Shown: piece by piece, positions 1-10,345 of the stretch | Position numbering within the stretch: the stretch's first letter is position 1 | How the letters are laid out: the number at the start of each line of letters is the position of its first letter | Source of the DNA: Asterella californica | Lineage: Eukaryota > Streptophyta > Marchantiopsida > Marchantiales > Aytoniaceae | Length of the DNA: 64,000 nucleotides | Assembly (NCBI GenBank): GCA_036924285.1 | Contig: JAYKYS010000016.1 | Span: forward strand, 4,774,001-4,838,000 | Direction of reading: 5' to 3' | Position numbers and translations under genes: made by a program | The notes under the pieces: generated by a model | The model's input: only the letters and a program-made list of their open reading frames with translations | What the model was told of the DNA's origin: nothing | Databases searched by the model: none

Positions 1-59
1 TTAATGATTAGTCTTGAATATGTAGTGTTTTAACTCACATGTTTCTTTGATGATTTCAG

Positions 60-303
60 ATCGAGCAGAGTCTTCTTCTCATGGTCAAGACCCACAGTCT
101 TTGCAGCATGTTACTCCATCATCAAGTAAGCCTATAGCAATTAAGGGTTTCAGGTTCCTTTTTTGTTTCATGAACTTTATGATAAAGTTTATATTATGTT
201 TAAACTCTCATCTCTCATCATGTAGTGTTTCCAGATCCTGCTGTGCAGTCTTCCTCTCCTGGGCAAGATCCTGAATCTTCTCATCATGTTACTCCTTCGT
301 CAG
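60..303 (+). repeat. Tandemly duplicated small exons in the FCP1-like gene
   Basis: Exon 60-125 (22 codons) and exon 235-303 (23 codons) are both phase 1-1 and encode related Ser-rich peptides: ESSSHGQDPQSLQHVTPSSS and QSSSPGQDPESSHHVTPSS. Each is preceded by similar intron sequence ending in AG. This is exon duplication, and either exon can be skipped without shifting the frame. More copies may lie to the left of the window. Confidence 0.75.
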
Positions 304-1494
304 GTAAATATATTATAGTTTAAAGTGTTTCTAGTTAGAGTTTACATATCTTTTGATTCTTTTCAACTTGTTTCTTTAGTTATAGATTTGTTTTATCTTT
401 TATGATGTGTTTAAATATATTTAACTTTGATCCTTTATCTGCAGATGATGAAGCTATTCTCATAGCGAGAATTAATCAACTCCATGAAGCCATAAAGAGG
501 AGGGACGCTGAGCTTAAGTCCAAGAACAACGAACTTGAGCATTTGAACTATCAACTCATGGTAGTGAAAGAAGAATTGACCACTGTACGAGCTGCAGAAG
601 AGTTCTATCCTCGTCTAGTCTTTCCTACTGCAAATCGACGTAAGACCTTAATCCTCGACTTGAATGGTCTTTTGGTACTAGTGGGAAGAAACGAACATGA
701 GTTGATGCCTGCACGTGAAAGAGGATATGTAATACACACTACATCGAAGCCGTTTATATGGTACGTGGCGAGACGTGGAGTGAAGCAGTTTTTGGAAATC
801 TGTCTAGATAAGTTTCATGTCATCATATGGACTTCTCGGACGATGTTAAACACTGCGACTTTATTACGTGCTATGGAGGATGCTGATTATCTACCTCCTG
901 GAGTGGCAAAAGGGAAGGTATGAACTGTTCTCGAGTTTGAACTTCTTCTTTTAAGATCAACTTATCAATATCTTTGTTGTATTATATGTTATATGTTTGA
1001 GCTAAGATATATATCCTAATCTCGGTTTTTTTTCTTTCTAGGTATGTCAAATTTTTGCTCAAGACATGTGTTTCAAATACAAGACGGTGAGAGAAGCTGC
1101 CTTTGGGAACCACTTGTACTTGAAAGATTTTACACAGCTTCATCATCGCAACTTGAGCACTAGAGACGTATTATTGGTGGATGATAGTCCAGTGAAAAAC
1201 TGTACTAATCATCCTTTTAATGCTATACATCCTCCTCCCTTCTCTCCTTTCACTATGGATAGTGATAGAGAATTGTATCTAGAAGCCACTTTGTTGCCTT
1301 GGCTTCTTCGTTGGGGTGTTAGTCCAGAGGCAACACCAGCTTATGTAGAGAGCAGATATTCGCAGGTTTTTGGTCAAGATCCATTTGTAGCTCTTAAAAG
1401 CTATTGGACCAATATTACCCAGGAGGAGGTAAATATTGTATGGAGATCTGTTCCTCATGGAGTTTGTATGGATCTCTATCCTAAACTTCGATGA
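60..1494 (+). CDS. FCP1/NIF-like HAD phosphatase-domain protein, 5' end outside window
   Basis: Four exons are readable with GT-AG junctions in consistent phase: 60-125, 235-303, 445-917 and 1042-1494 (stop). Introns are 109, 141 and 124 bp. Exon 3 opens with a predicted coiled coil (INQLHEAIKRRDAELKSK) and then the HAD start ILDLNGLLV. WTSRT follows, and exon 4 carries LLVDDSP. This order matches the FCP1-homology (NIF/CTD-phosphatase-like) fold that removes phosphate from proteins. The canonical DxDx(T/V) motif reads DLNG, so the second, acid/base Asp is Asn. I recall DLNG in plant members of this family, so it is probably a family trait, and whether they are phosphatases is open. The start codon lies before base 1. 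A host gene is the best reading because all exons are clean and the frame is kept across three introns. Confidence 0.82.
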
Positions 1495-1753
1495 GAAACA
1501 TTACTCTTTTTGAGGAAGTCCATAACTTTACCTTGTAAACAGTTATATTTTGTAATACTTACTTCCTCGTGTTAAGCTACACTACTTAAAGATATTGTCC
1601 TTCTGTAAGATATTGTCCTTCACTGTTACACTAGTTTAAAGATTGTCCTGTGAAGAGTTGTTTGAGGAAAAAGAGAAGAACACAACAAGAAGACGTCGTG
1701 TGTAGGGTTCGATTAGGAGAAGCTGTAGGTGAACATCGAGCGAGCTTAAGAAT
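1495..1753. other. 3' flank of the FCP1-like gene
   Basis: This stretch is AT-rich and holds a short direct repeat around 'aagatattgtcctt' (about 1,588-1,640). I see no coding sequence and no clear AATAAA signal. It probably contains the 3' UTR. Confidence 0.4.
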
Positions 1754-2031
1754 ACGCTACAAAGCGAGACATGCGTTTCTGGAAAAGAATCCAGTACTGA
1801 TTGAAGCCAAGTACACATCATGGATACTCGGCTCCAAACAGTTTTGGATTCTATTCCATTGTACTCAAATTTGATCATATCGGGAGCACGTTACAAAGAG
1901 AAACATGCGTGCACGCTACAAAGAGAAACATGCGTTTCTGGAAAAGAATCCAGTACTGATTGGAGCCGAGTACACATCATCGATACTCGGCTCCAAACAG
2001 TTTTGGATTCTATTCCACTGGACTCAAATTT
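1754..2031. repeat. 159-bp tandem duplication with an 11-bp inverted repeat
   Basis: The segment 1754-1872 recurs at 1913-2031 with few changes (shared 'atgcgtttctggaaaagaat' and 'ctccaaacagttttggatt'). A smaller duplication, 'acaaagagaaacatgcg', lies between them. In the right copy GGAGCCGAGTA (1962-1972) pairs perfectly with TACTCGGCTCC (1984-1994) across an 11-nt loop; the left copy has mismatches. No protein is supported in either frame. Confidence 0.75.
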
Positions 2032-2331
2032 CATGAATATCGAGAGGAAGAAAATTGAGAGGAAGCAAATTTTCCGATTTCAAGATATCTCAAGCTTCTA
2101 AATCGGCTGGCTTGGCCGGGAGGAAGCAAATTTTCCGTTGGCCGGGAGAAGCAGTACGTGGACATCGAGGTTAGACGACGAATAGTTTCCATGCGGATAA
2201 AGAACTTCCATGAGCAGTTTATTTCTTGCACTTGCTGCAAAGTTTATAAAGCCATATGAAAAATCGCTACAAAGCTACTTACAAATAGTGAGTTTTCGCG
2301 TCCATAAGGATTTTTGGTTAACTCGATAACA
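2032..2331. other. Non-coding spacer with short repeats
   Basis: 'aggaagcaaattttccg' appears twice (about 2,063 and 2,121), as does 'ggcttggccggga' or its variant. No gene is supported. Confidence 0.4.
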
Positions 2332-2655
2332 GAGGGCGAAACATCGTGTTTCGCCCTCGGGGTAAACAGAAAGTCGACGACACAAAGAGTAAACTGTTAC
2401 GAGGCGAAACATGGAGTGTTTCGCCTCCGAGTAAACTGTCGAGGCGAAACACTCTTTGTTTCGTCTCCGACTAAATGTCGAGGCGAAACATCGTGTTTCG
2501 CCTCGTGACGGGGCGAAACATCGTGTTTCGCCCTGTAACGAGACGAAACACGAATACATCAGAGGGCGAAACATCATGTTTCGCCCTCAGGTAGGATTGT
2601 ACCTGCGAAACATGTATGTTTCGCCTACCAATTGAGCGAAACATACCTGTTTCGC
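2332..2655. repeat. Array of eight palindromes with GCGAAACA...TGTTTCGC core
   Basis: Eight inverted repeats occur in 324 bp: 2332-2358, 2401-2427, 2441-2467, 2480-2504, 2511-2533, 2562-2588, 2605-2624 and 2636-2655. There is also a half site near 2541. Arms are 8-12 bp and loops 3-5 nt. The core is constant, while flanks vary in a paired way (GAGG/CCTC against GAGGG/CCCTC), so base pairing appears conserved. The core was not noticed elsewhere in the window. It ends about 100 bp past the stop of the RPA-like ORF, so it could be that gene's 3' UTR or an independent element. Confidence 0.88.
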
Positions 2656-2752
2656 CTCCTTAACTAGCAATATTACTAGCTTCTTCTCGAAAGCATGCAT
2701 GAGTTTGAACACTGTATGGAATTCAAAACTTTATTATATGATCCTTTTACAC

Positions 2753-3556
2753 TTACAACTCTTTCAGTTTTCGTAATGCCTCTACTAATTCTAACAGTTC
2801 TTCTTTTTCTTGGCGTCTGAGCTCTATTACAGCATGTAAATCCCGAGCAATACCTTCTAAGCTCTGTTCAGTCTCTTCTGATTTTTCAACCAGGGCCAGT
2901 ACTCGATAATGTAAGCGTTCTATCTCAACAAGCTCCGCAGTATTACCCACTGTGGACATTTCACTTTCTATTGAAGGATAAAATGTCACACTATCCATAG
3001 CAGTGGCAAGATCTTCTATAGCGTCTTCGAACTCATCTAACTCCTCTACCTCCTGCTCCACATCGAACACGGTAAATCGATTCTGCTTCGAATTCATACC
3101 TATTTTGAATCGCCATTTCTTTCTGCAGACAGCATTGAAAATGCTATCTTGTTCATCAGAAGATAATTTCTCGAACTCTTCCGCAGTGATCCCTAATAGT
3201 TTCTCTCCAATACTCCACACAATGGCTATAGGTAAGGCTGCTTCTGGACGATCACTTACACTATAATCGATCAATCCTAAATGAAAACGATATTGCCTTT
3301 TACTTCCCCTCTGACCACAAGCATGCCAAGCTTTCCTACTATCAGACTGCGAGTGATTGAAATATAACACCTTCCTTGCCGAGCTTGACGAGATTTGTGT
3401 CTGTTCTGTCATTTGCTTGAAACACCCTGGAAAATTACAAGCAACGTACGAAATAGAACTCCACTTCCGATTTTTGATTATGCGCTGAATAGAAGCTACC
3501 ACCCACATGGAAGGCATATTATTTATGCACTCTTCAAGTTCTGCCAAAGAACACAT
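2753..3556 (-). CDS. RPA1 C-terminal OB-fold-like protein, probably 5'-truncated
   Basis: This 267-residue ORF resembles the C-terminal DNA-binding domain (DBD-C, replication factor A C-terminal) of RPA1, the large subunit of the ssDNA-binding complex. Visible marks are a CX4C pair at C40/C45 and a later C80. There is also a GEKLLGITAEEFEKL block like the GE-LLG-SAEEL signature, and a WRFKIGMNSKQNRFTVFDVE block near residue 150. The fourth zinc Cys is missing at the usual place (C80-x-x-R). Residues about 205-267 are an acidic/Leu-rich coiled coil not normal for RPA1. At 804 bp it lacks the N-terminal OB folds. An in-frame TGA at 3569-3571 separates it from upstream coiled-coil repeats, so it may be a pseudogene, or the start may follow an intron ending near 'gacag'. 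Transposon-carried RPA is an alternative. Confidence 0.55.
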   Translation of the reverse strand: MCSLAELEECINNMPSMWVVASIQRIIKNRKWSSISYVACNFPGCFKQMTEQTQISSSSARKVLYFNHSQSDSRKAWHACGQRGSKRQYRFHLGLIDYSVSDRPEAALPIAIVWSIGEKLLGITAEEFEKLSSDEQDSIFNAVCRKKWRFKIGMNSKQNRFTVFDVEQEVEELDEFEDAIEDLATAMDSVTFYPSIESEMSTVGNTAELVEIERLHYRVLALVEKSEETEQSLEGIARDLHAVIELRRQEKEELLELVEALRKLKEL

Positions 3557-3592
3557 TTTGGAGTTCTGTCACCTCTGCTCAGGCTCTGCGGA

Positions 3593-3682
3593 CTTCGATT
3601 CAACACGTTCGAGCTCTCCCGCCTTCGATTCAAGGCGCTTATGCTCTTCCACATTCGATTCAACGCGTTCAAGCTCTCCCGC
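3593..3682 (-). repeat. Three 30-bp tandem repeats encoding a coiled-coil decapeptide
   Basis: Units lie at 3593-3622, 3623-3652 and 3653-3682. On the minus strand they read AGELERVESN / VEEHKRLESK / AGELERVESK-like in order. The frame is the same as the RPA-like ORF and only the TGA at 3569-3571 lies between. Two further degenerate units out of frame follow up to about 3745. This is probably the lost N-terminal coiled coil of that protein. Confidence 0.7.
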
Positions 3683-3745
3683 ATTTGTAACACGACGTTT
3701 CTGTAAGCTTGCTCAAGCTCTCCCGCTTTTGTAACACGACTTGCT

Positions 3746-4927
3746 CTCCCGCTAACAATCTGAAACAATCTTCATTCGAACTTCTATTCCCGCGTCTCCG
3801 TCGCCTGGCCGCGTCTTCGTCCCCTGAAAAGTACAGAATGTACTTAAATTTCTGGCGATGAGCTGTACTCTGACATGGCTCTCGCGTCATCGTGGTGTGG
3901 TTGATATCATCCTAGCTGTACTCTGACATGGCACAGTTACTTGCTTTACGTGCTGTGGCAGGTTGGGGGTCCGATCAAGAAGGGATTTAGTAGAGGGGTC
4001 CGATCAAGTCCGCGATTCGTTCTGGGGGCCTGATCAAGTAAAAAGCTGTCCAATCCCAATCCAATCTCTCTTGGATCAAGTCTACAACGATATCTATAAC
4101 TACTTGAATACAAAAATTCAAATTTTGACTCCTCAATCTTCAATGGATGGTATCTCACTCACTCTAAACTCAAATCTGACAATCATTTAATCCATAGTTA
4201 TCAACTCGTCGAGGAATTTCCAACCCCACTTCAATCTCGTTCAGATCACTTGCAAAATGTGTTCTATGGCTGTTTGAATATACACAAAAAAAGATCAACT
4301 CTTATAGCTTCTTTTTGACATATCTCCATTCTCTTGACCTCAAATCGATAGATTTTCTACTTAATGCACAAGCCAGTGAAATGAGCTTTGCAATACTATC
4401 TTGAACACGTCGAGATCACACTTAGCAATCATGAGGTTGATTTCAACCCCTAAGGGATCATTTTGAACTTTTTAAATAAAAATAACTCACCAATGAGAAC
4501 CAAATATTTCTATTTCTGTCTTATAGTGACCTATATAATCCTATTTGGCCATAATAAGATTTTAGAACTCATCTAAGTCATTTATAATTATAAAAGACTT
4601 GTTGATATAAATGAAAGCCTTTACAAATAAGTTTATCTACTTGACGCAATGTAGCTAAACTACTAGTTACAAGAAACACCAATGTTGACTTTTTACATAA
4701 TACACTAACAGACAATTAAACTTCTAGAAGTGTGTTCATATCCGCACACTGAAGCTCCTTAAGATGTGTCTCATTGCTTTATATGAGACACACATGTATA
4801 ACAAAGATGTTAGAAACATCATCATAATCACTTATTTAGCATGACATCCGTATGGTCGATACGTATGCACGAAAATATTCATTCTCACCCAACTTGTACA
4901 TGGTAAATTCATGTACAACACGACAAC
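3746..4927. other. AT-rich intergenic sequence
   Basis: Two 19-bp direct copies of 'agctgtactctgacatggc' lie near 3,859 and 3,914, and 'ggggtccgatcaag' is repeated near 3,966-4,040. From 4,200 on I see no coding sequence, terminal repeats or recognisable family. Confidence 0.4.
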
Positions 4928-7900
4928 TGTGGTGTCCATAGTTTGCAAGTTTTGAGATTTTTTAAAAGTTTTAAGTTAATGACGTGCTTATATAATTGAA
5001 TTAACCTTGTTATATAAAGTTTATACTCTCTTTAGTAGGAAGATGAACTTAAGATGGTATTTTGGGAAGAAGTCATCTTCTTCCGAAGTCAGAAAACTGA
5101 CGTCTTCTAGAAGATGTCGTATGGAAGACGAGATCCAAAAGACAGAGTGTGAAGTCTTCAAGGGAAGACCAGGATTGTAACTGCGGGAAGCACCAACCTA
5201 GCAGCAACTGGGTGAACCAGTAGGTGTTTGGTGTACCTGAAAGACAACCACCTAAGCATTAAATAAAAACCAGGGCTGACATGACATTTACCTAAAGCGT
5301 GGACAGCTGGGGAGTAGACAGGGAAACTATCAGACCAAGAGAAGAGGCGCGGAAGTGCCATACCTTCTTTCCTTCTTCCCAATTTAATTTCAAATATCGA
5401 GGAAGACATCGAAGACGCGTAGAGAGGTTTTCAGTGAGAGATTGAGGACAATCGTCTTCCAGCAGGAAGGGAGCTCAAATTAGAAGAAGACATGATGTCC
5501 CAAGGATGGTATGGATTGGACGTCTCTAGAAATCAAAGATTGGAGCTTTAGGATTGCAGACAGCGAGGCTCGAAGTCGAATGTGAGAGGAGAGTCTTAGC
5601 AAAGCAAAGACATCCGGAGCAGAATCAAAGTACTTACATCAGAAGACATCTGAAGAGTGAAGCAGAAGCGTAACACATTTTGGAAGAGCAGTATTGAGGT
5701 TCTTCTCGCTTCTTTCCCTCTTCCCATCGCTTTCACGCTTTTGTCTCTTTGCTTCCTTTTTCCTTGATTGCTTGCAGGAAGCCTACCTATTCCTCCCGTC
5801 CCCCTCTCCTGAAATTTCTCATGAGTGAATTGGACGCGGAAGCGCTGTCCAATTTATGACAGCCTTCTTCTCAATCTCACTTCCTAAGAATCGAATTTGA
5901 TCTTACTCCCCCCTTGTCCCAAACCTGTTTGTTCTGTCCATCAATTTCTTATCCCATTATGCTTCTGTCTCCGAATCCATGGACAGCAGACTTGTTTGAA
6001 GGTTTGGACATTTTTAGAAGTCAAATTCCGAATTCACATCAAGTAGCTTGGATTGGATTGCAATTGAATTGAGAGAATCTTGATGTGAATCCAGAGTGAA
6101 ACTATGAGTTGGTGATTGTTTCGAGAAGCATGAAACTGAGAATCAGACCAGTGCGTCCCAAACTTCCTGACTTCCTAAATCCACATCTTCCTAGAGAGCT
6201 AGAAGATTGGAAAGACTAGCAGATTGCGCGAGAAGATGTGAGGGTCCTTTACGGATCTTTTCTATTTGATCTATAGCAGCATATTCCTTCTTCTTCCCAA
6301 CTTTAGATGAGAATTGTGAGGAGTCTTGCTGGCAAAATATGAAGAGCAATGTCAAGGGCCATATCTTCTCATTACGCAACAAGCTTCTTTTGAGAGTGTA
6401 TATGAGGTGAGGAGTGAAAAGATAGAGTACGAACATTCAATGTCTGTTGTGAGGATAGATTGCGTGTAGGAAGCCGAAGACATGTGAGACCAGTGATGGG
6501 AAGCCTAGATGCGAGAAGTCTTCTGAAAACATCAGTTACTCAGAAGTTGTCCCAGGAGTCTTCATGGAGGTTATTGTCATCGTAGGAGTTCTCCACCTTC
6601 TTCTGTAGGACTCGCTTCTCGAGTATCTCTTCATCTTCTATTAGGAAGTAGGATGAATTGCAAGGTGGGTTGTCTTCTTAAGAATCCATGAGATGCCTTG
6701 CTTAGTTAGAATTGCGTACATATAGATCAGAAGATGTGATGCAATTAGAAAGTACTCTTAGAATTTTGGAAGACTGAACTCGTCTTCTGAGAGTGGAGAT
6801 TGGACTGTGAAGGCTTGGTAAGGATTGAGCCTTAGGCTCATAGCAAGCATGTGTGATACATAGTAACAGAATCTTCAAAATGTCTATGCATCCTCGAGAT
6901 CTTGTGTTACCACAAGCTGAGCTGAGCACGGCCAAACCCTTCATCAAGGAGTTGGACCTCGACTTCTTCATGTGAGATTGGAATCTTGCCGATCAGGGTT
7001 TGCTGGAAGAGGTATGGGCAGCCCTACCTCCTCAAAACCATGTACCTATTAAGGCATGAGTTGTCAGAGGAAGACTAGCATTGTGGACGGTGGAATGGTG
7101 ACGAAGAGCTTTTCATCGACCCGAATCTGAGAACCAGAGTTACGAGCTAGAGAAGGAGAAGATTCCTTTGATCATTTCAGGAAAATGGTACGAGGCCGGG
7201 AGTACTACCTGCCTCTTTCTGGAAGATCGACAAAGAAATAATGGTTGGAAGATGGAAGCCTAACAGGAGCCGAAGAAGCGTTTTCTGGAGAAGCTTTATC
7301 TTCATCTTTTCCCCAAAGGAAAAGCTCAGAAGCTCCGATACCTAGGAGATTAGGATGTGGAATTCCTGGAAGCTGTCTGGGCAGGAAAGATCGACAATTG
7401 AGACCTCTATTCCATGCTTATGTCCATGCCGAGTTAGCTTATTTGGGCACCCCAGCAGGAGGACATCTCACCCCTTTCTTCTACTACATGTATGTGTCCA
7501 AAGGAGATTTGGAGGAGACTCAGTTGGCCAAGTATAGACCAGTGAGACAAGAAGCAGTCAAGGAGGAGACTTCAGAGGAGGAAGCCGAGCAGGTGTCATG
7601 TCTTCTCCTCCAATTCCAGTGCTTAAGGAAGGACTAAGCACGATCTAGAAGAAGATCACATATCAGACGGATGATTCCAGCGGCACAGAAGACGCATCGC
7701 CATCGAGGAGGATGGGACCTATGAGCATTCTTAGAACAAGTACGTCTTATCTCACCATCCTCTATAGGTATGAGTCAGAATCTCAAGAAGACACCCTAGC
7801 ACTAGGACCACCAGGAAATCAGTTCCTGCGATCTCAGGGAGTCTTCTGAAGACTCCAAAAGACAGAACCTGGATCGATGTTCCTACTGCGACATGTGACT

Positions 7901-10345
7901 ATGCAAAAAAAAAGTCTGTCTCTGCTGTGAGAAGAGATCTCCCACCCAAGAAGACATTGTGAGTGACGTCATCCCGAGTGCAAAAGGAGAAAGTCACCAT
8001 GGTGGAAGAGGTCTAGGTACCTCATGAAGACAAGGAAGCTGCCGCGGATCGGTATGTCAACATGAACTTGGCTTCTATGCAAAAAAGACTGGAAGAATTC
8101 AGTGCCTTCTTCAGCGCTGAGATCTAGCCAGTCATGGAGATGGTGGAGAAGCGGGCTAAGGTCTAGGAGAAGTCTCTTTATCTTGGATTTGGTCTCCGAA
8201 CTTTGATCCAGTAGGAGGAAGCGCAGAAGTAGAAGGTGGAAACTCTAGAAGCCAACCTCCACGTCACTGAGAAGATCACCACCAAGTATAAAACAGAAGC
8301 TTCCACTTATGTTAAAGAGATGGCTCAACTGCGGAAGAACCACCAAGAGTTGCAGGTGCGACTTCAGCAGAGGGAGTAGGAAGTCTTGAGAATCAGAGGT
8401 AAATTAACTGATCTGGTGGGCGAGAAAAAGACTTGGAATGCCTAGCGGAAAGTTGCAAAAGTCAAGGCTACATAGGAGAAGAAGCAGCGGGTGGAAGCAG
8501 AAGATCGAAGCAAGAAGATCATGGCGCATATGGGAGAAGCGCTCAAGAAGAAGTTTAACTTCAATACAGGGAGGAAGCTTTTGACCTTGGCCCGAACTTG
8601 GGACGATGCCTCCAAAGACATGCTGGTGGAATGCAAGGAAAACATGTTCCACTACTTGGATCGGCAAGTCGAGGATCTGAAGACACTCTACGGTCTTCCT
8701 TCCGTTCTCAGCCTCACATCCATGTCTTCCGGTGCTCCAAGACCAGCCCATGTTGAAAATTCAGATAAGGAGGACTTCGACCTAGCTTTTCACCTGGTGG
8801 TAATAGCATTAGAAGCGGAGAAGACATGTGAGGAAGCTCCAGAAGCCAAGACGTCTTCTGGAAGACAAGAATATGAGATGGCTTCTCAAGTGTTTAGAGT
8901 GGAGGTAATGACTTTCCCTGACCTCATGAGCTTGTCACAAACCCCAGCAGCGAACAAGTCTTGCAGAAGAGCCCAGAAGTGCAGATGGGTACGGCTTCCC
9001 AATGACATCTTCTGGCTTTCGAACCAATTACAGAAGAACACATGACTGTCATTGAGGCAGATGTCACCTCAGCCGCGCTAGAGGTACCAGCTGACCAACA
9101 CATGGTATCAGAAGATGAATTAGGTACTCAGGCAGGTGCGGACCCATGGATGTCATACTGGTGATCAGAAATAGATAAGAACATTAGTAAGCTGATTTTC
9201 AGATTATCGGAGTTAACTATTTTTAGCTTGACAACTCCCTTTTATATTTTTAGGATATTGTCCATGTGGTAGGATTAGTTACAGCAAGAATAAGGAAGAC
9301 TGTTCAAAACTGAGAGGAACCGAAGTCTAGGAGGAGGTGGCCATCTGACAATGCTCATTTTTATCCTTTGGGTTGTGGTTGTGATTTGAGAGAATCCTCT
9401 CCTACGATTAGAGGCGGTTTTATAAGATTGAGGTTGATGTTTAGTTTTCATACGCACAAGGTTACACACAGAGTACATTTGCGCATAGAGTAGGTATGCA
9501 TCTCTGCACCCAAGAGAGGATCGTGAGAGTGTAGATAGGAGTAGACAGAATAGACAAGAAACGGTATTCTTGTGTAATCTTGTTTAATCTGGTGTGTCGA
9601 GGAGTGGTGATAGGAAATTGAAGGAGTAGCTACCAAAAGTTAATGTAACTTCTTCTCAAGGATTGGAATGACGGTTTTGTTTATAGAAGCTTTGTCCATG
9701 TCTTCTGAGGATTGAGTTTCATCGAATTCATACCCAATTGTGCATGGGAAGTCTTCTTTTTTAGTGGTGGTGATTGTTAGAAGTTGTGAAGTGTCCAAAC
9801 TTGTCTCATCCAGTGGATCCACGTACGGATTGTCCATGAGAGATTCGTCTCTTGAGATAGAGCAATCGAAGCACGGGCAGAAGAAGCTAGAAGCCGTATC
9901 TATAGAAGTTGGCTGAGTATCAAGCATGTCGTGGAGGAGTTATGCAATGAGAGTGAACTCATGTAAAAGTTCATTTGGTCAAAGGGACAATGGGTGGTAA
10001 TTAACTCCAAGATTGTCTCGAGAGAAAAGACTTAAAATACACAGAAGCTAGCAGATTGCTTCTTATCAACAGAAGACGTCATCCTCAACTAGAAGACAAC
10101 GGGGCTGTAAGTATGTAGTTGATCTTCTTCTCCAATTTACTACAAGCAAGGATGGCTTGTTAGTCATGATCCGGACTAGAAACATGTCGGAATATTAATT
10201 TCTCTCTTATGTCCTCTTTTGTTGATTTTCTGTTCTTCCTTTTCTTCTCTCATCTTTCCATCTTCTATCTTCTATTTGGTTATAGAAGCTTTGTGTGAGT
10301 ATCAGTGGATCTTTTATTATATGAAAAAAGTCTTGAGACACTACA
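4928..10345 (+). mobile_element. Solo giant LTR, copy 1, with target duplication ACAAC
   Basis: It starts TGTGGTG at 4928 and ends CACTACA at 10345. The 5 bases before (4923-4927) and after (10346-10350) are both ACAAC, a perfect target site duplication. At 5,418 bp it matches, in order, the LTRs at 21,383-27,232 and 32,524-38,055. There is no gag-pol and no second LTR. This is the usual product of LTR-LTR recombination. It carries a decayed LTR-ORF at 6,880-9,164. It is the most diverged copy, so probably the oldest. Confidence 0.88.
6880..9164 (+). pseudogene. LTR-ORF (coiled-coil protein of unknown function), decayed copy
   Basis: It begins MSMHPRDLVLPQAEL like the other LTR-ORF copies. 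The homologous body can be followed through WKMEAYQEPKKRFLEKLYL-type sequence (about 7,245-7,400), GHLTPFFYYMYV (about 7,470), the coiled-coil region (about 7,990-8,480) and KKKFNFNTGRKLLTLARTWD (about 8,550). It is broken by many stops and frame changes. At least six stops fall at conserved Gln codons as TAG (7352, 8125, 8164, 8377, 8445, 8473). The longest open piece, 8491-9045, is only the C-terminal third. No function can be assigned. Confidence 0.75.

Noticed and set aside
2275..2577. Protein made of GETRCFA repeats (both strands)
   Set aside because: The open frames are a by-product of the palindrome array; stops are simply absent from the repeated core.
2332..2655. CRISPR-like array
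   Set aside because: Repeats are palindromic with irregular spacing and no unique equal-length spacers, and the context is a plant-type nuclear genome.
2636..2675. Helitron 3' end (hairpin then CTAG)
   Set aside because: The following base is C, not T, no Rep/helicase is seen, and the RPA-like ORF is on the other strand. Mentioned only as an alternative.
8491..9045. Separate host gene of 184 residues
   Set aside because: It is the C-terminal part of the LTR-ORF inside a solo LTR with target duplication.
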